Source: Armatimonadota bacterium (GTDB lineage: Bacteria > Armatimonadota > Zipacnadia > JAUWAU01). From it: a stretch of DNA of 64,000 nt. The notes under the pieces were generated by a model that was not told where the DNA came from, did no database searches, and was given only the letters and a program-made list of their open reading frames with translations. The translations under genes and the position numbers were made by a program. The first letter of the stretch is position 1; each line of letters starts with the position of its first letter. The DNA is taken from the NCBI GenBank assembly GCA_030601885.1, contig JAUWAU010000002.1, positions 62,001 through 126,000 on the forward strand. The letters run 5' to 3'. Of this stretch, positions 27,228 to 36,639 are shown in pieces.

Positions 27228-30200
27228 ATGCGTTGGCTTAGGTGGATCATCATCGTCGGCATGGCCCTTCTTTGGGTGGCGCTTCCCGCGACGGCGCAGA
27301 CACCCGCGCCGTACGAGATACGCATATACCAGGACAATCCCACCGGCATCGCCAGCACCTGGGCGGGACCTGGGCAAGGGCCGGAGACGGGCTACACTGG
27401 CCTGGCGATGGCCGCGAAGCGGTTTCAGTGCCCGGTGCCGGAGTGCCGGTATTCGTCCAACGTAGACGGCGAATGCCCGAACCCGTTGGATCTTCCTGGG
27501 GCCAATCACCCCGCTGGCATTGCGTTGAGGGACCTTGGCACGAGCCCCGCGCAGCGCTTCGCCTACTGGTACGCGGACTTTGATGCCAACAACTCCGTCA
27601 TTACTGATCCCGTCACCAGCGGCCTCATTCGGCCATTTCATCCGGGCGATGACAACGACCCCCAGACGGCAACTGCCACAGGCGGGTCGCGGCTGCGTAT
27701 CCAGGTGGTGCGGCAGTTGCTCACGCCGGCATTGGCGACTCCGACCGGAGGCTTTCGCCTGCGCGTCATGCCACCCGGGGTGCGGAAGCCGATGGCGATG
27801 AGCTGGCTAGAGGACCCGGACCACGACGAGCTGTTTGCCGTTAAGGATCCGCTGCCCGGGCGAACGGACATCAATCTCATCGACAGCGGCGGCAATCCGG
27901 CCACCGAAGTTGACCCGGTGGGGCATTGGTGGACGGGCTACCAGAACGCCATCCTGGTCAACCCGGCCACATGCCCGACGGCGCGATGGACGATCCGGTT
28001 TGGCGACTCGAACGGGGACGAAGAGGACATCGGGGCGGACCCGGCGGAGGTGGCGACAGAGTTTACGTTGTACCGAGGTGACCCGCCTCCGGTGATCGAT
28101 CCGCCGGGCGCCGGCAGGAGCGACGGATGGAGCATGTGCTCGAGCGCGACCCGTCCGACCATCTGGGTGTCATTCTCGGAAGAGGTGGGGATATGTTTCG
28201 ACGGAACCAACCTCAATAGTTGGCTCCAAGCCCAAAAGGCGGCGGGAGAGCTGCGGCCTACCATAACCTTCTGGACGTACTCCAACTGCGTGTACTTGCC
28301 GTATCCGAGTCTGACGGCGCCGACGTATCCGAACGCGCCCGATAACTACTTCACCGCAGCAGACACCATTCAGGACGTCGATGATCCGACCTATGGCGCA
28401 GAGGATCAAGGGGCGCGGCGGGGATTCACATACGAGCCCCGCATAGGCGAGACCGGCCTCGGGCGCATTGATTTGCAGGAGCGGATCAATCAGAGCCCGC
28501 CCAACGACCCGGACGGCAACCCCGTTTATGTCTGGCGGCCCTACGACGTTGATCGCGACGCGCTCGATCCCGCGCCGGCGGCGGCGGTGGATGTGTTCGT
28601 CGAGGACGACGACGATGGCGTGGATTCTGACCTCGACGGCCGCATGGACGATTACATCGACAGAAGCCTGCACGCGTTCTTTTTCTGCAGCCGGCAGGAG
28701 ACCCCGGCGCTCGTTACCGACCTCGTGACGGACGGCTTTATGCCTATCCTGGACCTGGCATCTCTGGGAGACGCACTGCCCGGAAGCACGATGATGATGC
28801 CCCCGGGGCTCTTTCCGGTGCGCAACCGGGCGACGCAGCAGGTGCTTCGATGCCCGAACTGTGGTGCGGTGCACCCCATCGACGGTGACACCAACCATCC
28901 TGTGGCGCCCGTGGGTGGGGCGGGGGCGGGGTTGACGCCACCGCCGGTGGATCACTCGTCCGGCAGCGGGGACCCTCTTGAGAACTACTGTGACTTCTGT
29001 GGCACGTCGCTTGAGCCTAACAGGCACACGGAATCCGAGAGGGCCGATGCCGGACTTGCTGAACTCACGCCCCTGCGCACGACCTCGCTCGCATTCTCCC
29101 GCGCCTCGCTCAGTGAGGCGAACGGCAGCGGAAGCGCGGAGATCCCGTTCCAGAACGTCCTCTTCGGGCCGCTCACGCCGGGACAAGATCTGAACGCTGA
29201 CGGCGACCTCGATGACCCGGGCGAGCTCCGTGCGGAGACGGTCGCCGCCGTGGCGACGGCCGGTATGGTCTCCGCGGCACTCGGTGTGCGCATTCCGAGC
29301 TTCCAGCCGCCATCCGAGGTCCCCGGCGGCACAGACAATCCGTACAACGGCATCGCAGTGCTCTATGAGACGCAGGACGAACACAATCGCCGGTATTACG
29401 AGCCGGCGTCATCGCCCACGGGCGACCCCGATCCGGATCCGAGGCTCCAGGCCCGTCAGAGCCAGACGGGCGAAGGGGTGGTAGACGCTCAACGAGCTAC
29501 GCCTCTGGGCACGGCGGTCACAAGGGAGCACCTGCTGTTCGACAACAACGGCACTTGGGATACATACTATCTGTGCCCCGACTGCGGGAGCAAGCAGTCG
29601 CTGCCTTCGGTGCAGTACGACCAGAGCGCCCCTCCTGATGGCGACTTCGACGACCCCGGGGAGCGAGCTGGCTGCCTCAACTCGGCGTGCCCGGGCCATT
29701 CCTTCTGTCCGGTGCACGGGGCGTACTTCGCCTCCGCCGAGGCCGGCGAGGCGTGCATCTTCTGGAAGGGGACCGGTGCGGCGCGGAACTACATCAGTGC
29801 GACGGCCGAACAGACGGGCACAGCCCAGGTAGGAAGCAGCGACACGCAAGTCGTAGACGCGGCGAATCTCACCCAGCCCGACGGGTACTGGGTGGGTGGT
29901 TGGCTGTTCGCCACGAGCGGCGCGAACGACGGCGAGTACCGGCAAGTCACTGCCTTCGCTGCGGCGACCGCCACGCTGACCGTTGGCTCGCCATTCCCGA
30001 ACGCATTTGCGCTCGACGATAGCTACCGGGTGACCTTCTGGCGCAACGCGCAGCTCGACGAAAACAGCCTCACGGCCGAAGAGTACGAGCCAGTGAGGAT
30101 CCAGCTCTCCGTGCCGCGGGTGCCCGCCGTGCAGGTGGCGGGCGGGCCCGTGCAACTCGGCGACGTTTCGCCCGGGAGTGCAGCCGCACCGCATAGGGCC

Positions 30201-33200
30201 CTAAACGCCGATCTGTACCCCCAGGAGACGTCCCGAAGTGCGGCGCTGCCGGTGGAGAACGCCGGCAACGTTGTGCTGGACAACGCGCAGGGCACCGGCG
30301 TCGCCATCGACCTCACCACGGTGGGCTTCGACCCCACAACGGGCGCGCCGATCCCCGGAGACGTGACCCGGGCCGACGCGCTGGGCACGACTGTGATATC
30401 TTCGGCCAGAGAGCAGCAGAGCGTGCCGGTAAACACCGGTGGGCAGGCCGTGTTGATTGCCGGCGCCGCGGGATCCACGGTGCAGCCCGTTGACCACGCC
30501 GGAGCCGCAGTACCCGCGCTGGTTTTCAGTATGGCGCCGGCATACCCCGAGGAGCTGGCCGGCTCGCGCTTCGCGTATGTGCCGGGCGCGCCCCCGGGCC
30601 CGGGCCCCGGCGGCCTTCGTGGTGGCAACCCGGCCCTGGCGGCCCTTCGGCCGCTGCCGAATGGGACGCCGGTGGGCGAGTATGCCGGCCTGCTGACCGC
30701 CGGCATCTACGACCCGGGGCCGGACGGAATCGTCGGCAATGCAGACGACGTCGGATTGACGATCCGCGCCGGCGCGGCACCGGTGCGGCTGCGGGTGGCG
30801 GAGAGTCGGCTGCCGGCAAATAGCGTCGTCGCCGCGGACGCCTCCCCCAGCGCGGGCATCGCTCCGCCGGGATCGGCTGTGCCGCGGTCGATAGTGGCAA
30901 TGTGGACCTCTAACGGGGACCCGCCGGGGGCGCCGCCCCCACCGCCAGATCCTGATTGGCCGCAGAAGAAGCCGCACAACATCTGGCGCGTGGACGCTGA
31001 GCCCTGGACCGCGCCGGTGAACGATCCCTTCTACGACCATCGCGAGTGGGACCCGATGGGGGCAGGCGCGACGGTTGTCGCTCCGCAGCCGGCGGAGACG
31101 GCGGCTAACGCCTTCCACGTCGAGCCGTTCACGGTCTTCGATGTCCTGGATCCCACGAGCTCCTGGCTGTACTGGCATGCGAGGCGACTCAACGGGCTCA
31201 CGGGCGAATGGGATTCGTCGGTGGGCGTTGCCAGCGACAGCATCGCTCCGTACCTGTACGACACCGGCGCCCGGGTCCGAGGGCTCCGTGCCCTCGTGCT
31301 CCAAGACCCAGCCAACCGCCCGCCGGTAGAGCCCGTGGCCTGGCACTGGCTCTTCTGGCACAGCGGCGAAGAGGGACAGCAGCGGATAGGCTTCAACCCG
31401 TGCTTCGACCCCGACGCCCCGCGCGTTAGTGTACGGGAGGAACTCCTGCGGCTGACAAACGCCCGCCTCGGCAGCGCTGAGCCGCGCGTGATCGAGTATC
31501 GTAACTACACGGGGGCCGACGCGCTGACCGGCGTCGAGGCGGACACCGGCGCCGACCCGCTGGCGGCGTTCCAGGCAGCGTTCGATCCGGACGGCGACAC
31601 GGTCACCGATCCCCTGGTGCGCAAACCGGCCAGCAATCCGTTCACATTCACCAAGGACCCGTGGGTAGTCGAGTACGCGTACCAGCCCGCCAACCCACTA
31701 ACGTCCCGGCTGCACGTGTTCTATTCGGCCGGCCTGCGGCATCAGCGCAACAGTGACATATGCTGGTCCATGTTCGACGCCTTCGCCGGCGGGCAGGGGC
31801 TCATGACCGACCCGACGGCGAACTACGGCAAGATCGCGTTTCGGCGACTTGATGCGTCAAACGGCAGGCGGCTGCTGCCGTTCAGCTCCGTCCCGGCGCT
31901 CCGCAACCACCCGTGGATGCGCCTCGGAGAAAGACTGGCGAACGACGGCGGCTGGCAAACCTTCACCTCCCGGCACCCCGACTGGGTGATCAGCCGGTAC
32001 TATCCGATGCCGCTGGATCCCGTAGACCAGGACTACTGGAACGGGCTCTCCGCCGACCGGGATGGCGACGGGGCGCCGGAGCTGCTGAACACCAGGTGGT
32101 CCGGGATCATAGACAGAGACCCGGCCACTCTTGCCGTGGACCCGAACCGCTACGACGCGGACCCGGCCATTTACGTCGTGCTGATAGTGGATTCCCTGTA
32201 CGATCCTGCTGACGACGTCTATCGGAGGGCGTCGGTGCATGTTGCCCGGCAAGTAGACTGGGACCCGGCAGCAGGGCTGAGCATGGTGGAGCTTGACCCG
32301 AATGCGGCGACGCCCGTGTATCCTATGCCGCTCATGTGGGATCCCCGCGACCGCAAGGGCAATTACTACGACGAACGCACGGGATTGGTGCACATCACGC
32401 CGCTGAACCTATCGCCAGACCCCGCGCTGAGTGCAGCAGAGCCCGTGCCGGTGACCATGACAATCGATCCGTCCGCGGGGGTCGTCAAGTTCTCCCGTCC
32501 CCTGTTCAACGAGCACGATCCTTGGGATGCGGATCGGGAGGCCGTTTTCCGAGCCGCTGCGGCGGATAATCTGGCCATGGGCGACATTATGGGACTCGTG
32601 AGCGTGCGGGTGTGGCTGGATTACCAGCCGTTCACGTATCGCATCACCACGGACGGGAACGCGGATGAGTCGCCCGCAGCCGTGTTCGACGACTTCCGCC
32701 GCCTGGCCGTCTTCTGGCAGCGGCGCCAAAGTGGCGTCGGCGACCCGGACAAAGGCGCCCCGTCGTTCATGTACAAGACGTATAACACCGCCGTTCAGGT
32801 GCTGCGCCCGCCGATCACCGCCGACCCCACCGTCGAGGTTCGTGACACTTTCGGCAATTGGCTGGCGGCAGACCCGCCCGGCGGATGGCCGGGGAGCCCA
32901 TCCGATCCATGCTGGCTGCACGCTGGTGTCCGTGCGTCCGGGATCATTCACTTTGATGGCGGGAACCTCGATGCCGCGACTCGAGTGGATGTCGATGGCG
33001 ATGGCACGCGGGAGCAGCCGCAGGTCTCTCTGCCCGCGGAGATGCGGGTGACGTACGATGACACCGCTGGGATACAGCGCACAGAGCGGCATTGCGTCGT
33101 CGGCTGGAGCCAGGAGATGCGGGCGCCGACGGCTGCGGTCGTCTCCGAGGGCCCGGTCACCGTCACGCCGGAGACATATACCGTGAACACCGACGGCGAG

Positions 33201-33365
33201 CCGGTAGACGTGGTGAAGTACTGGCTATTCTGGACGAGCACGCGGGGTCTGTATGCGCCCGGCGCGCCGCCTCCGCCTGCTGTCGGCTTCCTCGGCGATG
33301 TGCCGGCAAGCGACGTGTACTACGGCGTCATGGCGCCCACGTTCGGATCGGCTGTGCCGGAATAG
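27228..33365 (+). CDS. Giant exported protein with zinc-ribbon-like cysteine motifs, function unknown
   Basis: About 2045 residues. ATG 27228 follows TGAGGAGTGA at ideal spacing and gives a clear signal peptide (MRWLRWIIIVGMALLWVALPATAQ). I do not recognise a family for the whole. Cysteine motifs resemble zinc ribbons: CPVPECRYSSNVDGEC (about 67-82), CPNCG with CDFCG (about 541-590), and CPDCG with CLNSACPGHSFCPVHG (about 781-830). Such motifs are unusual in exported proteins. One GPDG motif occurs at 30712. The rest is rich in Pro, Asp and aromatic residues and suggests many beta domains; no LPXTG or PEP-CTERM tail is visible. It ends the pseudopilin locus and may be a surface fibre, adhesin or cargo. 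Confidence 0.7.
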   Translation: MRWLRWIIIVGMALLWVALPATAQTPAPYEIRIYQDNPTGIASTWAGPGQGPETGYTGLAMAAKRFQCPVPECRYSSNVDGECPNPLDLPGANHPAGIALRDLGTSPAQRFAYWYADFDANNSVITDPVTSGLIRPFHPGDDNDPQTATATGGSRLRIQVVRQLLTPALATPTGGFRLRVMPPGVRKPMAMSWLEDPDHDELFAVKDPLPGRTDINLIDSGGNPATEVDPVGHWWTGYQNAILVNPATCPTARWTIRFGDSNGDEEDIGADPAEVATEFTLYRGDPPPVIDPPGAGRSDGWSMCSSATRPTIWVSFSEEVGICFDGTNLNSWLQAQKAAGELRPTITFWTYSNCVYLPYPSLTAPTYPNAPDNYFTAADTIQDVDDPTYGAEDQGARRGFTYEPRIGETGLGRIDLQERINQSPPNDPDGNPVYVWRPYDVDRDALDPAPAAAVDVFVEDDDDGVDSDLDGRMDDYIDRSLHAFFFCSRQETPALVTDLVTDGFMPILDLASLGDALPGSTMMMPPGLFPVRNRATQQVLRCPNCGAVHPIDGDTNHPVAPVGGAGAGLTPPPVDHSSGSGDPLENYCDFCGTSLEPNRHTESERADAGLAELTPLRTTSLAFSRASLSEANGSGSAEIPFQNVLFGPLTPGQDLNADGDLDDPGELRAETVAAVATAGMVSAALGVRIPSFQPPSEVPGGTDNPYNGIAVLYETQDEHNRRYYEPASSPTGDPDPDPRLQARQSQTGEGVVDAQRATPLGTAVTREHLLFDNNGTWDTYYLCPDCGSKQSLPSVQYDQSAPPDGDFDDPGERAGCLNSACPGHSFCPVHGAYFASAEAGEACIFWKGTGAARNYISATAEQTGTAQVGSSDTQVVDAANLTQPDGYWVGGWLFATSGANDGEYRQVTAFAAATATLTVGSPFPNAFALDDSYRVTFWRNAQLDENSLTAEEYEPVRIQLSVPRVPAVQVAGGPVQLGDVSPGSAAAPHRALNADLYPQETSRSAALPVENAGNVVLDNAQGTGVAIDLTTVGFDPTTGAPIPGDVTRADALGTTVISSAREQQSVPVNTGGQAVLIAGAAGSTVQPVDHAGAAVPALVFSMAPAYPEELAGSRFAYVPGAPPGPGPGGLRGGNPALAALRPLPNGTPVGEYAGLLTAGIYDPGPDGIVGNADDVGLTIRAGAAPVRLRVAESRLPANSVVAADASPSAGIAPPGSAVPRSIVAMWTSNGDPPGAPPPPPDPDWPQKKPHNIWRVDAEPWTAPVNDPFYDHREWDPMGAGATVVAPQPAETAANAFHVEPFTVFDVLDPTSSWLYWHARRLNGLTGEWDSSVGVASDSIAPYLYDTGARVRGLRALVLQDPANRPPVEPVAWHWLFWHSGEEGQQRIGFNPCFDPDAPRVSVREELLRLTNARLGSAEPRVIEYRNYTGADALTGVEADTGADPLAAFQAAFDPDGDTVTDPLVRKPASNPFTFTKDPWVVEYAYQPANPLTSRLHVFYSAGLRHQRNSDICWSMFDAFAGGQGLMTDPTANYGKIAFRRLDASNGRRLLPFSSVPALRNHPWMRLGERLANDGGWQTFTSRHPDWVISRYYPMPLDPVDQDYWNGLSADRDGDGAPELLNTRWSGIIDRDPATLAVDPNRYDADPAIYVVLIVDSLYDPADDVYRRASVHVARQVDWDPAAGLSMVELDPNAATPVYPMPLMWDPRDRKGNYYDERTGLVHITPLNLSPDPALSAAEPVPVTMTIDPSAGVVKFSRPLFNEHDPWDADREAVFRAAAADNLAMGDIMGLVSVRVWLDYQPFTYRITTDGNADESPAAVFDDFRRLAVFWQRRQSGVGDPDKGAPSFMYKTYNTAVQVLRPPITADPTVEVRDTFGNWLAADPPGGWPGSPSDPCWLHAGVRASGIIHFDGGNLDAATRVDVDGDGTREQPQVSLPAEMRVTYDDTAGIQRTERHCVVGWSQEMRAPTAAVVSEGPVTVTPETYTVNTDGEPVDVVKYWLFWTSTRGLYAPGAPPPPAVGFLGDVPASDVYYGVMAPTFGSAVPE

Positions 33366-33374
33366 AGGGCCACT

Positions 33375-33394
33375 GCCCACGCGCCTGCGTGGGC
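33375..33394 (+). terminator. Possible terminator hairpin after the giant genes
   Basis: GCCCACGC (33375-33382), a 4-base loop and GCGTGGGC (33387-33394), nine bases after the stop. There is no T-run, so it may only protect the transcript end. Confidence 0.35.
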
Positions 33395-33486
33395 TGCACG
33401 AACGGCCAGAGCAGGGCAATGGAGACGACGGTCGCGGCAGCCCGCGGGGGCCGCGCGTAACATTGTGAAAGCTCGATAGCGAAACC

Positions 33487-33516
33487 TTGACAGGCCGCAG
33501 TCAAATGCAATACAAT
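33487..33516 (+). promoter_or_regulatory. Sigma-70-type promoter of the pilMNOPQ operon
   Basis: TTGACA (33487-33492), an 18-base spacer and TACAAT (33511-33516); predicted start near 33523. It opens the pilM-to-secretin operon. Confidence 0.75.
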
Positions 33517-33569
33517 CGCACTGTTAGCGGGCGAGAGCGCATTTGCACATTCCCCGGGAGGGCAGTCTG

Positions 33570-34844
33570 ATGCCGCGAGGCGGACAAGCTGTTCTGGGGC
33601 TCGATATTGGCAGTGAAACGACCGCCATCGTCGAGCTTGGCGGCGGCAGGGGGAGCATCGAACTCGCGAGCCGCCCTGTCGTCATGCAGACGCCGCCTGA
33701 CATGATGCAGAACAACGTCATCGTGGACCCCGAGGCAGTCGGGACCGCCATCAAAGAGTGCCTGCGGGAGAACGGCATCAAGACCAACAAGGTCGTCAGC
33801 TCCGTCGGCGGGCAATCGTCTCTGGTGGTGCGCATTACTGAAGTGCCACAGATGTCCGATGCGGAACTGAAGGAAGCAATGCAGTGGGACGTGGAGCGGC
33901 ACATTCCGTTCCCCGCCACGGACATCATCGTGGATTACAGGCCCATTGAGCGCCCGGACGCGGACGCCGAGACACCGAACATGGAGGTACTCCTGGCTGT
34001 TGCCCAGGAGGACATGATCAACGCGCATGTTGAGGCCCTGCAGGCGGCGGGGCTGCAGCCGCTGGCCATTGATGTGGAGCCACTCGCGGCCTCGCGCGCT
34101 CTGGTCAACATCGCGGCCGAGCAGATGGCAGGTCAGACCGTCGCGATCATCAACATCGGCGCGAATACGACCGATATCACCATCGTTCGGGACCTGATCC
34201 TCAGTTTCGTACGGCCGGTTCCGATCGCCGGCAGCTCCTTAACCCGCGCCATCGGCCAGGCATTCATCGTGGAGGAAGATGAGGCCGAGCGGCTGAAACG
34301 CCAATACGCCATGCTGGGCGACGGAGGTGCGCCGGCGCCCGCCCCCACCCCGCCTGCAGCCGACCTGGGCGCGGCGCCTGCACCGGCGCCAGAGCCGGTG
34401 GACCTGACGGGTGATCGCACCACCCATCTGGAACTGGACGAGCCAACGGCGCCTATCGCGGCGGCCCCGAGCGCACCTGAGGCTGCCCCGACGACGCAAG
34501 AGCTGCCGCAGGACCCGAACGTGGAGTACACCCGCAATCAAGTGCGCGACAGTGTGCAGCCCGTGCTGACAGAACTCATCACGGAACTGCGGCGCTCGGT
34601 TGACTTCTACCGACGGCAGCACCGCAATGAGAACATCGACCGGATCATCCTCGTCGGCGGCGGCGCCAACACGAGCGGTATTGACCGTGTGATCGGAGCC
34701 GAGACCGGCATCAACACTGAGCTCGGCAATCCCTACGCGCACATCGCCTGCGATCCGAGCGTCGCCTCCCAAGAGTATCTGCGGGATATAGGGCCGGTGA
34801 CCACCGTAGCGACGGGCTTGGCGATGCGCGATATGCTCGATTAA
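33570..34844 (+). CDS. pilM: Type IV pilus assembly protein PilM
   Basis: Actin-like ATP-binding protein on the cytoplasmic face that binds the PilN N-terminus and links the motor to the alignment complex. The 424-residue protein has LGLDIGSETTAIVEL (phosphate 1 motif), AMQWDVERHIPFP (typical PilM helix), INIGANTTDITIV (phosphate 2) and IILVGGGANTSGI (adenosine motif). Between about residues 252 and 320 is an Ala/Pro-rich insertion not usual in PilM. ATG 33570 is preceded by GGGAGGG; the TTG at 33543 in the same frame is unlikely. First gene of the operon. Confidence 0.93.
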   Translation: MPRGGQAVLGLDIGSETTAIVELGGGRGSIELASRPVVMQTPPDMMQNNVIVDPEAVGTAIKECLRENGIKTNKVVSSVGGQSSLVVRITEVPQMSDAELKEAMQWDVERHIPFPATDIIVDYRPIERPDADAETPNMEVLLAVAQEDMINAHVEALQAAGLQPLAIDVEPLAASRALVNIAAEQMAGQTVAIINIGANTTDITIVRDLILSFVRPVPIAGSSLTRAIGQAFIVEEDEAERLKRQYAMLGDGGAPAPAPTPPAADLGAAPAPAPEPVDLTGDRTTHLELDEPTAPIAAAPSAPEAAPTTQELPQDPNVEYTRNQVRDSVQPVLTELITELRRSVDFYRRQHRNENIDRIILVGGGANTSGIDRVIGAETGINTELGNPYAHIACDPSVASQEYLRDIGPVTTVATGLAMRDMLD

Positions 34845-34907
34845 AGCACCGGGGCACTGCCTTCGGACTCATCGGCGGATGCCCAATGGCATGGCCGGGT
34901 GGTAACG

Positions 34908-35738
34908 ATGCTGAAGATCAATCTACTTCCCGAACACTTTGCGCTCGTACGCAAGACAAAGCAGCTCCTAGCCCTCTTCGCCGTCCTCCTAGTGATCGTG
35001 GCGGTAGTGTGGGTCGGCTATTGGCTGAAGCTGAGCGCCGCGAGGGCTGCTGAGCAGGCCAGGATTGATGAATTCCAGCCGAAGGCGGCTGCGGTCGATA
35101 CGCTCGAAAGCGAGACCGGGGCCATTAAAGCCCAGGTGCCGACATTCGCCCGGCGTGTAGTGGTGGTGCGGCAGCTTGAGAAGCTCCCGGAACGCTACAT
35201 CGAGGAATTCGACAAGGTCAAACGGTACATTTTCGCAAACGTTCGCGTGCTGAGTTGGAGCATAGACGGCGGCGAGATACGCATTGACGCCGAGGCGGAT
35301 ACGGCGATGGACGTGGGTCGCTTTTATCTGAACATTAACCGCTGCCCGTACATCACTAATATAGGGTTCAGCGCATGGAGCGGTGGTGGCGGGCGCGGGG
35401 GGGGCTTCGGCGGCGGCGGGGACGATGATGACGAGGACGAGGATGATGAGGACAGCGGCCCGAGCTTTGGCGGGCCGGGTGGCTTCGGCGGCGGGATGGG
35501 CGGCGCGGGAGCCATTGCCGGGGGCAAAATACCGATCCAAGTCTCTGCCACACTGGTGAACCCAATCCGCATGCCGACGCCAGGGGCAGGCGCTGCGCCA
35601 GCCGGTCCGGCGCGGCCGGCAGCGCCGCCGACGAGCGTGGCCCCCCCGCCGGGCGGCGTGGGTGCTCCTGGTGCCACCGGGATGATGCCGAGCGCAGCGG
35701 CGCCCGGCGGCGGGGTAGTGATGCCGGAAGAAATGTAG
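34908..35738 (+). CDS. pilN: Type IV pilus assembly protein PilN, with Gly/acidic insert
   Basis: Inner-membrane bitopic protein. Its N-terminal KINLLPEHF is the conserved PilN segment that docks into PilM. A single membrane helix (about 20-45) follows, then a coiled periplasmic part and a ferredoxin-like fold (about 100-155). Here the fold is followed by a Gly-rich and polyacidic stretch (about 160-205, including DDDDEDEDDED), then a Pro/Ala-rich tail. These extensions are absent from standard PilN of about 200 residues. ATG 34908 lies four bases after GGGTGGT. It forms the PilN/PilO dimer with the next gene. Confidence 0.85.
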   Translation: MLKINLLPEHFALVRKTKQLLALFAVLLVIVAVVWVGYWLKLSAARAAEQARIDEFQPKAAAVDTLESETGAIKAQVPTFARRVVVVRQLEKLPERYIEEFDKVKRYIFANVRVLSWSIDGGEIRIDAEADTAMDVGRFYLNINRCPYITNIGFSAWSGGGGRGGGFGGGGDDDDEDEDDEDSGPSFGGPGGFGGGMGGAGAIAGGKIPIQVSATLVNPIRMPTPGAGAAPAGPARPAAPPTSVAPPPGGVGAPGATGMMPSAAAPGGGVVMPEEM

Positions 35739-35781
35739 CAGTCGATGACGAGCAAGCGCGCAACTGGCGCGCGGGAGCGAC

Positions 35782-36555
35782 ATGTTGAGCAAAATTCGGC
35801 CGTTGTACGTAGTTATCGCGGGGCCAGCACTGCTGCTGATTATCTCGGCTGTATGCTACTTCGTCATTGTTCGGCCGCAATACAATGTGGCAAATGAGGA
35901 CACTCTTGCCTGGCTCACACAGCAGGCAGACACGTACGAGCAGAGGGCCGGCGAGCGAAGCAAGTGGGAGAGCGAAAAGGACAAGGCGGAGCGCCAATTG
36001 CGCGTGGCCCAGAAGTTGTATGCGGAGGTGGCAAAGACCAAAACGCTGCCTCTGAGCAGCGCACAATACCACGAATACCTGCTGCGCTTGTGGTTCCTGC
36101 ACCTTGAGGACTTTCCCAAGCTCACCAGGCAGTTCCTGAGCAAGGCGCCGTGCGAAGTGGCGCCACGCGAGCTACAACTTGGGCCACCCCCCATGCCACC
36201 ACCGCCGATGCCGGGAGGCGACGGCTTTCTGGCCCTGGGCAGCACCTACACACTCACAGCGACCGGCACGCTGGAGCAGATATGGCAGTTCGTCCGATCG
36301 CTTCCGAGCTTCCCAAACTGCGTGGTGCGCCTCAACTCCGTGGACCTTGTGGGCTTATCAGACGGCACCATCACAGCCACATTGCCCATCCAGATGTGGA
36401 TGATCGTTGAGCACGCGGGCCCCGGGTACCGGCCCACCGGCGTGTCGATGATCAGAAGGGGCGGGGACGATGACGAGGACGAAGAGGAAGAGGAAGACGA
36501 AGAGGAGGACGAGGACGAGGACGAAGAGGACGAAGAGGAAGAGGAAGACGATTAG
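35782..36555 (+). CDS. pilO: Type IV pilus assembly protein PilO, with polyacidic tail
   Basis: Partner of PilN in the periplasmic alignment complex. The 257-residue protein has an N-terminal membrane helix (about 10-30), a coiled coil (about 40-90) and a ferredoxin-like domain (TYTLTATGTLEQIWQFVRSLPSF and onward, about 150-210). The last 32 or so residues are almost entirely Asp and Glu. The coding DNA there is a polypurine tract of GAA/GAG/GAC codons. Assignment rests on position and domain layout, since PilO sequences diverge strongly. Confidence 0.82.
   Translation: MLSKIRPLYVVIAGPALLLIISAVCYFVIVRPQYNVANEDTLAWLTQQADTYEQRAGERSKWESEKDKAERQLRVAQKLYAEVAKTKTLPLSSAQYHEYLLRLWFLHLEDFPKLTRQFLSKAPCEVAPRELQLGPPPMPPPPMPGGDGFLALGSTYTLTATGTLEQIWQFVRSLPSFPNCVVRLNSVDLVGLSDGTITATLPIQMWMIVEHAGPGYRPTGVSMIRRGGDDDEDEEEEEDEEEDEDEDEEDEEEEEDD
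36466..36552 (+). repeat. Polypurine GAN triplet tract encoding the PilO acidic tail
   Basis: Almost every codon is GAA, GAG, GAC or GAT. The tract keeps frame, so slippage would change only the acidic-tail length. Confidence 0.7.
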
Positions 36556-36639
36556 CGCCGGCAGCCGGGCCGCGCGCGAGGCGTGGTGGACCCAACTCAG
36601 CGGCGCGGCCATCGAAGCCATCGGCCGGAGGCAAACATA

